A stretch of 64,000 bases of DNA, taken from positions 114,946 to 178,945 of the forward strand of contig JBBHKE010001120.1 in NCBI GenBank assembly GCA_037447655.1, in the 5' to 3' direction. The notes beneath the pieces were generated by a model. It searched no databases and had not been told where the DNA came from. It saw nothing but the letters and a program-made list of their open reading frames with translations. The DNA is from Zygnema cylindricum (Eukaryota; Streptophyta; Zygnematophyceae; Zygnematales; Zygnemataceae). The position numbers and the translations under genes were made by a program. Below, piece by piece: positions 1 through 10,770 of this stretch (position 1 is its first letter; every line of letters starts with the position of its first letter).

Positions 1-613
1 GACTGGCAAGCTATTGGCTATTGATAGCCATAGCCACAATAGAGCTATTAAAAAAATGGCTATGTGTTACGACCGCACCACCACCACCACGTGTGCGCTA
101 AGGACCGCAATGACCGGTCATTGGCTTCGTAAGCACATTTTTTAACAGTGGTTAACATGTCTTTTGACATGCCAATGTGATTTACCATGTCCATTGCAGT
201 CCTTAACGGCGGCATGCATATTAATGATAGTGAACGACCTAAGTGTGATCTTTCCTTACCACTTACTCTACTTCTTTACTTACTAAGGCTTGGCAAGAAA
301 AGCGTTTTTTTGTTTTATGTCTCCGCGGTTTGTCGAGCTGACGAGACGACAGTTGGAAAAACCTCGCGTATTTTGTTTTTTTGCGAAAAGAACGGTTCGG
401 AATCATTCATTTCTTCATCTCATTCACCATTCCTTTCTAGTGTGAATCCAGCAAGTGATAGTAATTATACGTACGGCGGCAATTCCTGACGTTACCTGTA
501 CCATTTAGTGTAACCGTACAGTTTTCTGTACAATTGGTGACAATTTTTTACACGAATGCTTCGGTTACTGGCCAGTAACGCCAGGAATCGCGTGTGCACC
601 ACCACCACCACGC
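1..613. other. Sequence without recognised gene
   Basis: No coding region is recognisable. Short CAC/CCA trinucleotide runs occur near 76-90 and 595-610. Open frames here are short and have no family motif. Confidence 0.5.
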
Positions 614-1603
614 CAGCATTGTGTATCGGTAAAAAAATTATCGAGATAACACCGATACCGATAGTTATCGGTTATCGAACGGTCAGAGTTACTGATACAT
701 GTGTACTGTACTTTCTGTCCGGAGTACACGTGGCAAATTTCCAGTGGATCCCAAGGAAGAAAGGGACAAAGCCATGGCGTCAGATGTGAAAGGTACATCG
801 TTTTAACTGGAGCCGTACTAAAGCCGTACATGTCTTATGCCGGCTACTGTAATTTCGGCTTGTACAAATGGGCGGTGGAGATATTTGGTTGTTTGGGTGT
901 GGCTTTCGACGAGTTTCTCCGTGCTTGTGGTCGGCGTTCGTTTGAGCGGCGCGGACCTAGGAGCCCTTAAGTTTAAGTGCTTACTTCCTTTTACTTCCTT
1001 TTATCGTCAACGTTTATCAGTGGCCCTTCAGCGAGTGCAGGCTTCTATCCTACTTGGATCGTCTATTGCGGCTATGGATCGTCGACGTGTCCCGGAACTC
1101 CCTCCTCGTGCTCCTCCGAGGTTCGAGGACTTACGTGGTTGCTTTGCGTAGATTTTTAGTTATGTTGGGGTTTTGTTGTTAGGTGTTAGCTCTTTCTTTT
1201 GGTGTTTCGTTTGTTGTTTTTTGCTTTTTTGGGTGTTTTCCGTCTACTAGCTATCATTTCGTGATTTCGTTGCTTTTGCCTTGCTTATCGTTTTATTTTT
1301 TTCCCCCAACAGGTAATTTTTCAGTTTTTGCCGTGCTACTTTTCCTTTGTTCCCATGGACTCAGATGGTTTACCATCGCGCTTTTTAATAAAGTCAGCCA
1401 CCTATATCTGATTGGTAGGCACCTAAGTAGATAGGGGTTGTGAGTAGGGCGCGTCGGGGGAATAGCACGAACAGTTGAGTGATCTGCCCGTACGTTTATC
1501 TGTACGGTCCGTACATATATCTCCGTACCGATATATTGATTATCGGCTACCTAAAAAAGGCTCATATCGGTTATCGGCAAATCCTTACCGATGCACAACA
1601 CTA
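614..1603. mobile_element. Candidate non-autonomous TIR element, ~990 bp
   Basis: Imperfect terminal inverted repeats are visible. The left end is CAGCATTGTGTATCGGTAA (614-632). The reverse complement of the right end is TAGTGTTGTGCATCGGTAA (1585-1603), 15 of 19 identical. The ends resemble the TAGTGTTGTGTATC end of repeat family M and carry the same gatatatcg/cgatatatc palindromic words. No clear target duplication is seen and no transposase frame is recognised inside. Inferred to be a hAT-like non-autonomous relative. Confidence 0.4.
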
Positions 1604-1608
1604 ATTAT

Positions 1609-2004
1609 TAATGTTGAGGTATGTATCGAGAGCACCTTGGCGATATTCAAGATGTAACTATTTTAGGTGCCCTATAATCACCTCGATATATCGAGAAGCT
1701 CAATATCTCTGTATTTTACCGATATGTCAGCTTGATTTGTCGATATGTTTATACCGATATATATCGAAGCCACGTTGGGCTGCAAACAAATTTTCAAATT
1801 CGCCCCTCCCCCGAAGGGCATTTTCCGTATGATTTACCGTGTATTGCTTGTGTACGACAATTGTACGGCCCCCCACTTCCCACAAAGTATATAGCGATAA
1901 TTTTTGTTGGTCCGAAAGCAATATATCGAGCCCTTTGACCGTTCGATATTGGACACTTCGAGTATCATTTATCGCGATAAAACATTTACAAACACACAAC
2001 ATTA
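1609..2004 (+). mobile_element. Repeat family M, copy a (MITE-like)
   Basis: A diverged copy of the ~400 bp dispersed element found at 5798, 13172, 22616, 38268 and 40769. Shared words run in the same order: tcgagagcacc, cgatatatcgagaagctca, a C-rich tract, tgtacggccccccacttccc, and ending acacaacatta. The end is an imperfect inverted copy of the start (TAGTGTTGTGT versus TAATGTTGTGT). It is non-coding. Confidence 0.65.
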
Positions 2005-2020
2005 GCTAGAGCCCAGAAGG

Positions 2021-2185
2021 CAGAGGTTGCAATCGGGTAACCGATCCGTACCCGACCGCCCGCGTCGGATCTAGAACGGATTCGGGTGCCAAATTTTGGG
2101 AGCCGGCCGGATTCGGCCGGAAAAAAAAAAAAACAAATTCAGGTACAGCCGGGAAACCAAAAAACGAATAAAAAGAAGGTTTCGT
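2021..2185 (+). mobile_element. Truncated hAT-like element (CAGAGGT family)
   Basis: Begins CAGAGGTTGCA and continues with the same internal words (gccaaattttggg, gaccgcccgcg) as the complete insertion at 13312-13892, which has an 8 bp target duplication. The right end is not found. It lies just after repeat M copy a and before the flank of LRR block 1. Confidence 0.5.
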
Positions 2186-2189
2186 AGGT

Positions 2190-3962
2190 AGGTTACACTA
2201 CAGTACAGTGTACATTCAAATTTACAAGTTAAAATTTCAATCAGAAGTTTAGTAGGAAACACAGATTTCAACTTATATGTTTGGTAAAAAAAATGGCATT
2301 TCAATTTGATCTTTGATACGAAATTAAAATATAAATAGATATTTGATTACCACTTTATACTGAAATTATATATTCGATAAAACAAACCTCGTGACAAAGC
2401 TCCATGAGATGATCCAAATCTTTCCCACGAAAATTGGAATTTGCCCTCAAAGTTCGGATAAATTGATGTTGACATATATGTACTCCGTTGTGGTGAAGTC
2501 GTAGCAAGTGTGGCTGCCATGGGTGAGAGTAAGAAGAAACTTAACTTGTTGAGAGAGGGAGAAGGAAGAGGGAGAGGGAGAGGGGGATAGAGAGTTGAAT
2601 GTGCGTTAGGCAGTGTTGTTTCAAGTGTAGAGGTTTGGGTAAGTGTTTGAGAGAAAGAGGAAGAGTTCAATTTTTGTAAGAAACCTTTCCCTCATAAAAA
2701 AATAAAAAAATACATATATATATATATAAATATATTCATAAAATTTCCTTCAAATGTATCAGCTTCCGTGGAGTGCTCTATCGTGTGATTTAGATTGCTT
2801 TTGTTTGCTTGCCTTAATCATAACAATCATAGGAATACTAATAATTGTGACAATTGTGTGTGCAATACCCAAGTAGACAGATATTAAGCATTGCCAATTA
2901 GTGCGCATTTCCGTACCCAATGGTCGTGAATTTCTAAAGAACAAACATACAATCAAAAGAAATTCATTCTAAAACGACAACAACGTCACAATGATGTAAC
3001 ATCACTTTGGCACATTGTAGACAAACATTGTGGATAATGTGAAAACAAATAGTCATGCCGTGACACACCATACACATTTTCGCTTGAAAAGGGCGTTGTG
3101 AACCGTTTTACTCTTTCATTGTTGGTGAAGCAATTCCTACACACTATCATTTTCCAAATAATGTACAGAGTATTCCTCGTCAATCAAGTGTTTGGTAAAA
3201 GTTTGACAAGAAATATTTCTATTTGGTGAAGTACTGAAGGACACACATTAAGCAGCGCCTACGTTAGGTCAAAGCTTGCCATTTTTTGCAATATCGATAT
3301 TTGTCTATTTTACAACTTCTCGGCATAGGAATGCGGCAACATTGTGAAATATCGTTTGCAATTTTGGTCCATATACAACACCAACATTTTATAAACAATT
3401 TTTTTTTCGTGGGTTATAATTTTGACAAATATAGTCATTAAAAAAAAAATATCTATGCAAACCAGCAAGAACTCAAAACTTTCATGACTACATAAAACTA
3501 AGATACTAATAAACAGAAATACAAACACAAACAAGCCGTGTGTCCATCCACAAACATGCTTCGAATGTACTGCATTACACCTTGGCCCAAATCAGCAAAT
3601 AAGCCACAAAAGCACTCAGAAATATGTTTATATCCTCCATAATCTAAACAGAAATATACACTTATATGTATCTTCAAATATACTTTTTATATCTTTCCAA
3701 TGATAAGTATAGCATAAGTTCAGAAAGAAACCTTTCAATGAATAAAACAACTAGCAATGCAAAATACGTAGACACTAGCCCTATATAAAAACACCTCTTT
3801 CAACCTTTACTCAAGCATTTATTATTTGATCACTTTCTCCCATCTTGTGATGAGTTTCTAGTTACAAATTGCTACGTCCACTACTCGAATGCAAATTGTA
3901 GTAATGCGCGTGAACAATATATATAAAAAAACAAATCTTTTTGTTCTCCTTTTCAGGATTTT
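2190..3962. other. 3' flank of LRR block 1, non-coding
   Basis: Collinear with 6490-8337 downstream of the better LRR gene and, in its first part, with 41480-42016. It therefore belongs to a duplicated block rather than being unique intergenic DNA. An AT microsatellite lies near 2710-2735. No coding frame is supported. Confidence 0.6.
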
Positions 3963-5797
3963 CTAGGGGGGTTTGCTATTACAATCGGTAAAAGAACGTT
4001 GCAAACCATTATAACAACTCAAGGTTGAGTTTGGTAAAGTAAAACAATTCAAACTCACTAAAATGTTACAAAAACCGAAATTAGCCCACCCTATTTGAGG
4101 TGTCCCTAATAAAAAATTAGAGGAAGGATCGACAAAGCGATCCATCGCACTAACAAACTGAATTTGTAATGGCCATGATAAGTAGTTATTACCAACATTA
4201 GCATAGACAACATTGACAAGGAAACCTAAAGAGGTGGGAATCGATCCAGTGAGACAATTGGAAGATGTATCTACATATTAAAGATTTGTCAAATTTCCAA
4301 TTCCTGTTGGGATTTCGCCTGTTAATTGATTTTGATCAAGTTTTAATCGCCTCAAATTTGTAAGATTGGAAATAGAGTTCGATATCCCACCAAAAAATTC
4401 ATCAATGGAAAGGTCCGAATCTTGCAACTTCGAAAGTGTATATATGGCTGGAGGAATTAAAGAACTCAAAAAATTATCGGATAAATCCAATTTCAATAGA
4501 GAAGTCAAATTTCCGATGGAAGGAGACAAAACCCCTATTAAACCCTTTTTGTATTAAGATAATCCCACTATTTGGCGACAAGAGTCGCATTCTATTGATG
4601 CCCAAGAACACCATTTCCCGACCTTCCCCACCGACCCCCATGTGTCCAAAGCCCCCTTAGAATTGAATGAAATGGCATTTTTAATATCTAGATGGGTAGA
4701 GAGGATAGGGTCTAGAGTTAGTGGGGGAGGTGGATTGGAAAGGACTGGTGAGGGTGGGGTAGGAGGAATTGTTGGCGGAGAGGGAGGACGAGGCACAGGA
4801 GGGTTTGGAATGAGAGGAGGTGGAGGGAGCGGTGGGAATGGAGGTGGGAGACAAGGATTAGAGTATGGAGGTGGAGGAAGAGATAATGGAACTCCTGGGC
4901 AGGTCCAGTTGTTTATGGGATTGCCACTAGCACAAGAACAAACTGGCAGAGAATTAGAAAAAGAGGAAACTCCCAAACCGGCACAAGCTCCTCCTTTTTG
5001 AGTTATGTTGCAAAAGTTTGAGCATTTGGAAACACTCATTTACACAAATTACATGTGGTTTATTGCTTTCAGAGATGCAGTTGGTCGAATTAGAAAGCAA
5101 CCATAGTGTTGAGGATCTTGAAAATAAGGAAATGGGCCCAGTTAAACAATTGTTAGAGATATCTATTATTGGAAACACTTCACTTACGACATCAAATTTG
5201 AAAGTGAATGGACCTGTGAAAAGGTTGTTCTATAATTGAAGGATTTTAAGATTTTTGAGTTTTTCTATCGAAGAAGAGATGGTTCCTCCCAACTAATTGT
5301 TGGACAAATACAGTTGTGTGATACTGGCCAAGTTCCCTATAGAGGACGGTATTGGCCCAAAAAATGAGTTTGAGAACGCATACAAAGTCGATACCCGGCT
5401 AAGGTTCCCAATCGCCAAAGGAAGGGGACCATAAAATCCGTTGAATGACAAATCGAGGTAGGTGAGATTAGTCAACTTTGTAAAAGTGTATGGAATGGGA
5501 CCTGAAAACATATTGTTTACCAAGGTTCAAGTACTTCAAGTTGTCTAGTGCTCTAGACACCGATTGCTGGAGAGAGAGGACCCCTTGCAGCGACATAATA
5601 CCAAGAGTCATAATTGCGAACATTAAGTCCGACAACTCTTCCGGCGTCACTGCAAGTGATCCGGTGCCAAGATGAACACTCTGGTGTTCCTTGTGCCCAG
5701 CCGCCATATGCTCCAGCGTCACCTCCATATGCTCCAGCGTCACCTCGTGGAGCAGCTTGATGGATTAAGAGCAGTGCAGACACGTCAAGATGTATTG
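3963..5797 (-). pseudogene. LRR-domain secreted protein, decayed copy (block 1)
   Basis: The same modules as the gene at 8338-10429 can be followed on the minus strand, but in several frames. They are an LRR N-terminal cap and first repeats (5797-5293), the EGF-like Cys cluster and Pro-rich stretch with a second LRR cap (5039-4554), further LRRs (4529-4278) and a Cys-containing tail (4145-3963). Frameshifts and stops separate the pieces. The signal-peptide start is missing: homology to the sister gene stops at about 5797, exactly where repeat M copy b begins. An 18 bp in-frame tandem duplication near 5705-5745 gives GDAGAYGGDAGAYGG. No product is expected. The 3' flank is still collinear with the sister block, so this is a duplicate that decayed in place. 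Confidence 0.8.
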
Positions 5798-6187
5798 TAG
5801 TGTTGTGTATCGAGGGCACCTTTTCGATATTCTATATGTAACTATTTTAAGTGCCCGATATACGATAGATCGTCTCGATATTATCGAGAAGCTCACTGTC
5901 TCGATATTTAACCGAAATATAGGCTTGATATTTAGATATATTTATACCACGATATATCGAAGCGACATTGGGTTGCTAACAAATTTTCAAACCTCCCTCT
6001 CCCCCCCCCCCCCCCCCGCTAGGGACATTTACAATGCGATTTACCGTACACTATTTTCGTATGACAGTTGTACGGGCCCCCACTTCCCACCAAATATATC
6101 GCGATAACTTTCATTGGTCCCAAAACAACATATCGGGCCCTTTGACCGTTTGTTATTGATAAAAAAAATTCCAAACACACAACATTA
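5798..6187 (+). mobile_element. Repeat family M, copy b (MITE-like)
   Basis: A ~390 bp copy starting TAGTGTTGTGTATCGAGGG and ending ACACAACATTA, so the termini are inverted. It contains a poly-C run near 6000-6018. It cuts off the 5' end of the LRR pseudogene at 3963-5797. It is followed by a ~300 bp tail shared with copies c, e and f. No coding capacity is seen. Confidence 0.7.
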
Positions 6188-8337
6188 GCTATTACCCTAT
6201 ACGACGCATAAAAGCTTTGATGTTTTGATGTCTACATATTACTATCTTAGAAATTTAAACATCCAAATGTACACCTTCAAATATTCTGATGTACATATCA
6301 ACCAATGTCTACACACAAAAGTATTTAGATTTCTAAAAGACACTCGTCATAGAAACCTTATGAAAAGCTTCGTAAGCTTAAATTAGATGCTTAGATTTTC
6401 AAAATCGATAAAAATGTTCAAATGTTTAGATGTCTACAATTTGACGGCTCTTGATAAAAATAAGTTTAACTTTCTATTAGGTACTTACTACAAATCTGAA
6501 TTTCAATCAGAAATCTAGTAGGAAACATACATTTCAACTTAGATATACGATTAGAAATTTGCATTTCAATTTGACCTTTGATACGAAATTAAATACAAAT
6601 AGATATTTCATTGTCACTTTATATTGAAATTAGATATTCGACAGAACAAAACTTGTGACAAAGCTCCGTGAGATGATTCGGATCTTTCCCACCAAATATT
6701 GGAATATGCCCTCAAAGTTCGAATAAATTGGTACTGACAATCATAAATAAAAATATGTATATGTACTCCGTTGTGGTGAATTCGTAGCAATTGTGGCTGC
6801 TATGGGTGACAGTAAGAAGAAACTTAACATGTTGAGAGAGGGAGAAAGGAGAGGGAGAGGGAGAAGGAGAGCTCAGTGTTTGTTTTAGAAGTGTAGAGTT
6901 TTGGGTAAGTGTTTGAGAGAGAAAGGAAGAGTTAAATTTTAGTGAGAAAACTTTTATGATTTGTTATGATTAAGGCAAGCAAACGAAAGCAATGTAATTC
7001 ACACGACAGAGCACTCCGCAGAAGCTGATACATTTCAAGAAAAGTTTTCTATCAGCTTCCGTGGAGTGCTCTGTCTTGTGATTTACATTGCTTTCGTTTG
7101 CTTGCCTTGATCATAGCAATCATAATAATAATAACCGTATCAACTATGTGTGTGAGTGTGTGTGTGTGTACAATACCCAAGTAGATGGATGTTAAGCATT
7201 ACCAATTAGTGCGCATTTCCGTACTAAATGGTCATAATTTTTTTGTTCCAAACATACAATACATAAAAATTCATTCTAGAACGACAAACACGTTACAATA
7301 CTGAAATATTCCTTCGGCACACTGTAGACAAACATTGTAGAGAATGTGAAAACAGACACCTTCAACACTTCTGCCTGATATTGTAGTTGTGGACCGTTTT
7401 ACTCTTTCATTGTTGGTGAAGCAATTCCTTCCTATTATCTTCTTCCAAATAATGTACAGATACTTCTTAGATAATTAAGTGAGTGGTAAAGGTTTGACAA
7501 GAAATGATTATATTTGGTGAAGTACTAAAGGACACACATTAGATAACGCCCATCTTTGGTCAAAGTTTGTCAATTTTTGCAATATCAATATTTGTCCATG
7601 TTACAACTTCTAAGCATAGAAATGCTTCAACATTTTGGAATAACGTTTGCAATTTTGTTCCTTACAACACCAACATTTTATAATCAGCTTTTTTTCTTGG
7701 GTAGTAATTTTGAAAAATATAGTCGTTAAAAAATCAGATCTATACAAACCAGCAAGATCTCAAAACTTTCATGACCACATTAAACTAAGAGGATCCACAA
7801 AAAGAAATACAAACACAAACAAGCCGTGTGTCCATCTTCCACAAACATGCATAAAATATACTTCATTCTCATATTGCAAGACCAATAAAACCACCATATT
7901 TAAATTGTCCAGGAAGACATCTACAGCTAGAACTTCGTAAAAAACTCCGAAAAGTTCATCTACACCTTGGACAAAATAAGCAAATAAGTTACAAAAGCAC
8001 ACGGAAGTAGGAAAAAATATGTTTATATCCTCCATGATCTATATATACGTATATACATCCTTAAATGTATTTTTTAGATTTTTCCAATGATAAGTATAGC
8101 ATGAGTTCACAACATAAACCTTTCAATGTATAAAACAACAAGCAATACAAAATATGTCCACACTAGCCCTACATTAAAACACCTCTTTTAACCTTTACCA
8201 AGCATTTTTTCTTTGACCACTTTCTCCCGTTTCTGGGTACAAATTTCTATGTCCACTACTAGAAAGTAAATTGTATTCATGCGCGTGGCCAATATATAGA
8301 AAAAACAAAACTATTTGTTTCTCCTTTTCAGGATTTT
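6188..8337. other. Shared tail of family M and 3' flank of the LRR gene
   Basis: 6188-6485 is a ~300 bp segment also found after family M copies at 14170, 38675 and 41168, ending at the word ggtacttactacaaat. 6490-8337 is collinear with 2190-3962 and partly with 41480-42016. It is non-coding, with a TG microsatellite near 7150-7168. Confidence 0.6.
6964..7115. repeat. Fold-back inverted duplication, ~66 bp arms
   Basis: Arms 6964-7030 and 7050-7115 are near-perfect inverted copies around a ~19 bp loop. Blocks 1 and 3 carry only the right-arm sequence (from about 2757 and 41990), so the left arm is a copy made in this block only. Confidence 0.75.
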
Positions 8338-10429
8338 CTAGGGGGGTTTGCTATTACAATCGGAAAAAGAACGCTGCAAACCATTATAACAACTCAGGGT
8401 TGAATTTGATAAAGTAAAACAATTCAAACTCACTATAATGTTACAAAAACTAAAATTAGCCCACCCTATGTGAGGTGTCCCTGATAAATAATTAGAGGAA
8501 ACATCGACAAAGAGATCCATCGCACTAACAAACTGAATTTGTAAAGATCCAGTTAAGTAATTATTACGAACATTAAGATAGACAACATTGACAAGGACAC
8601 CTAAAGAGGTGGGGATCGATCCATTGAGACGATTGGAAGATAAATCTACGTATTGAAGATTTGTCAAATTGCCGATTCCTGTTGGGATACCGCCTGTTAA
8701 TTGATTCCGATCAAGTTCTAATCGCCTCAAATTTGTAAGATTGGAGATAGAGTTCGATATCCCACCAAAAAATTCATTAGAAGAAAGGAGCAATTCTTGC
8801 AACTTCGAATGTGTATATATGGTCGGAGGAATGACAGAACTCAAAAAATTATTGGATAGATCCAATTTCAATAGAGAAGTCAGATTTCCGATGGAGGGAG
8901 ACAAAACCCCTATTAAACCCTTCTTGGGTAAAGCTAGTCCCACTATTTGGCGACGAGAGTCGCATTCTATTCCGGCCCAAGAACACCATTTCCCGACCTT
9001 TCCCACCATCACCCATGAGTCCAAAGCCCCCTTAGGATCGAATAAAATGGCATTCTTAATATCTAGAAGGGCAGAGAGGATAGGATCTAAAGTTGGAGGG
9101 GGAGGTGGATTGCAAAGGACTGGTGTGGGTGGAGGAGAGGAAATTTTTGGAGGAAGGGGACGAAGAGGTAGGGGAGGAGATTTCAGAGTTAGAGGAGGTG
9201 AACGAAGAGGTACGGGAGGAGATTTTAGAGTGAGAGGAGGTGGAGGACGTGGTGGGGATGGAGGTGGGAGACGAGGCTTAGAGTATAGAGGGGGGGGAGA
9301 AGGAGGTGGAGGACGTGGTGGGGAAGGAGGTGGAGGACGTGGTGGGGATGGAGGTGGGAGGGGAGGCTTAGAGTATAGAGGGGGGGGAGAAGATAAGGGA
9401 ACTCCTGGACAGGTCCAATTATTTATGGGATTGCCACTGGCACAAGAACAAACTGGTTGAGAATTATTAAAAGAGCAAACTCCCAAACCGGCACAAGCTC
9501 CTCCTTTTTGAGTTATGTTGCAAAAGTTTGAGCAGTCGGATACTCTCCTTTGCTGTTCTCTTCCGCAAAATGCAGGTGGTTGATTGCTTTCCGAGATGCA
9601 GTTGGTCAAATAAGAAAGGAAACATAGTGGTGAGGACCCTGAAAATACGGAAATGGGTCCGGTGAAATAATTGTTGGAGATATCTATCATTGGAAACACT
9701 TCACTTGCGACGTCGAATTTGAAAGTGAATGGACCTGTGAAAAGGTTGTCTAGCAACTTAAGGAGTTGAAGATTTTTGAGATTTACTATAGAAGAGGGGA
9801 TGGCTCCTCCCAGCTGATTGTTAGACAAATCCAGGATTTCGAGGTGTCATGTTTCCTATCGAAGAAGGGATGGTTCCTCCCAACAAATTGTTGGACAAAT
9901 ACAGTTGTGTGACACTGGCCAAGTTCCCTATAGAGGATGGTATTGGCCCAGAAAATGAGTTTGAGACCAAATACAAAGCCGATAGCCGAGTAAAGTTTCC
10001 AATCACCTCAGGAATGGGACCATCAAATTTGTTGTTAGACAAATCGAGGTAGGTAAGCTTAGTCAACCTCGCAAAAGTGTACGGAATGGGACCCGAAAAG
10101 TCATGGAAATTAAGATCCAAGTACTCCAAGCTGTCTAGTGAACCGATTGCTGGAGAGAGAGGACCCCTACTAGCCCAACGATACGCATAGGCACCATTGT
10201 TAATGTTAAGGCTGACAACTCTTCCGGCGTCATTGCAAGTGACTCCCTCCCAAGATGAACACTCTGTTGTTCCTTGTGACCAGCCGCTAAATGGACTAAC
10301 CTCTCGTGGAGCAGCTTGTTGGATTAAGAGCAGCGCAAACATGTCAATCCTGTTGATCGGCACTCCGTTGACGCAAATGACAAAGGCCAACACTGCGAGC
10401 CATGACAGTACGGTACGGCCCGCCGCCAT
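8338..10429 (-). CDS. Secreted LRR / EGF-like / Pro-rich / LRR protein (one frameshift)
   Basis: About 696 codons. The start chosen is the ATG at 10429-10427 (MAAGRTVLSW), which has a good context (agccATGGcg) and opens a hydrophobic signal peptide of about 25 residues; an upstream in-frame ATG at 10531 lacks this. In order: signal peptide; LRR N-terminal cap (28-75) with the pattern CSSWEGVTC; six to seven plant-type LRRs (about 85-260); a Cys-rich EGF-like stretch (CNITQKGGACAGLGVC, then CSC; 9537-9409); about 105 Pro-rich extensin-like residues (SPPRPPPPSPP); a second LRR cap (WCSWAGIEC); about five LRRs; and a four-Cys tail ending NSKPP. No transmembrane segment or kinase is seen, so an extracellular, possibly wall-associated role is inferred. 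The frame breaks once near 9843-9846, inside an LRR (one base gained or two lost); this could be decay or a sequencing error. Two decayed relatives lie at 3963-5797 and 42017-42404. Confidence 0.75.
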
Positions 10430-10528
10430 GGCTGGTGAGAGAGAGGAGAGGAGAGAGAAGATAGGCGAGAGACGGTGGACGAGAGAGATTGTGGAGGCAG
10501 TATGGCAGAATCGTTCACAAGTGGAGGC

Positions 10529-10540
10529 CATATATATTTC
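10529..10540 (-). promoter_or_regulatory. Probable TATA box of the LRR gene
   Basis: On the minus strand an AAATATATATGG tract lies about 100 bp upstream of the chosen ATG. It is followed by a CT-rich leader typical of plant 5' untranslated regions. The same arrangement is kept in the block 3 stub (tatatat at 42494-42503), which supports a role. Confidence 0.5.
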
Positions 10541-10632
10541 TTAGGGAGGTACAGTATTCGTATTTGGGAGGTGTCAGAGATTCTGCCTGCCGTACTATGT
10601 TCGTACAAATTATCCGGTCCTACATTTTAAAA

Positions 10633-10712
10633 GATCTCACTTGTCAGTTCCAGCGGAGGTCGAGTGCCAGTCTGGCTGACAAGAAAAGCGTAGAAAGTAG
10701 AAAGCAAACAAG
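10633..10712 (+). repeat. Single 80 bp satellite-like monomer
   Basis: Exactly one monomer length of the 80 bp satellite at 23001-25723. Shared ordered words include cttgt.agttcc, ggaggtcgagtgccag, ctgacaagaaaa and aaagcaaac. It sits about 200 bp upstream of the LRR gene start. A matching monomer lies at 42591-42670. Confidence 0.75.
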
Positions 10713-10718
10713 TTGCCG

Positions 10719-10769
10719 TACACCGCGAATCGTAATTATTTGTTTACTCTAATTACGATTCGCCGTGTA
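10719..10769. repeat. 51 bp perfect-hairpin TIR element
   Basis: Left arm TACACCGCGAATCGTAATTA (10719-10738) pairs with the right arm at 10750-10769 with one mismatch in 20. The related block at 42660-42685 lacks it, which supports insertion. Both ends are TA, as expected for a Tc1/mariner-type miniature element. It is the smallest member of the family also seen at 12610, 37857, 38064 and 40549. Confidence 0.6.
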
Positions 10770-10770
10770 G

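Noticed and set aside
614-1603. Firm assignment of the 990 bp element to hAT
   Set aside because: The inverted ends are imperfect and no 8 bp target duplication is found, so only a tentative call is kept.
4642-5001. Plus-strand Gly-rich frame in LRR block 1
   Set aside because: Same shadow effect opposite the Pro-rich part of the decayed LRR copy.
8741-9460. Plus-strand 239-codon Gly-rich frame (GGGRGGDGGG type)
   Set aside because: It is the complement of the Pro-rich and LRR coding region of the minus-strand gene; the Gly pattern comes from reading Pro codons backwards.
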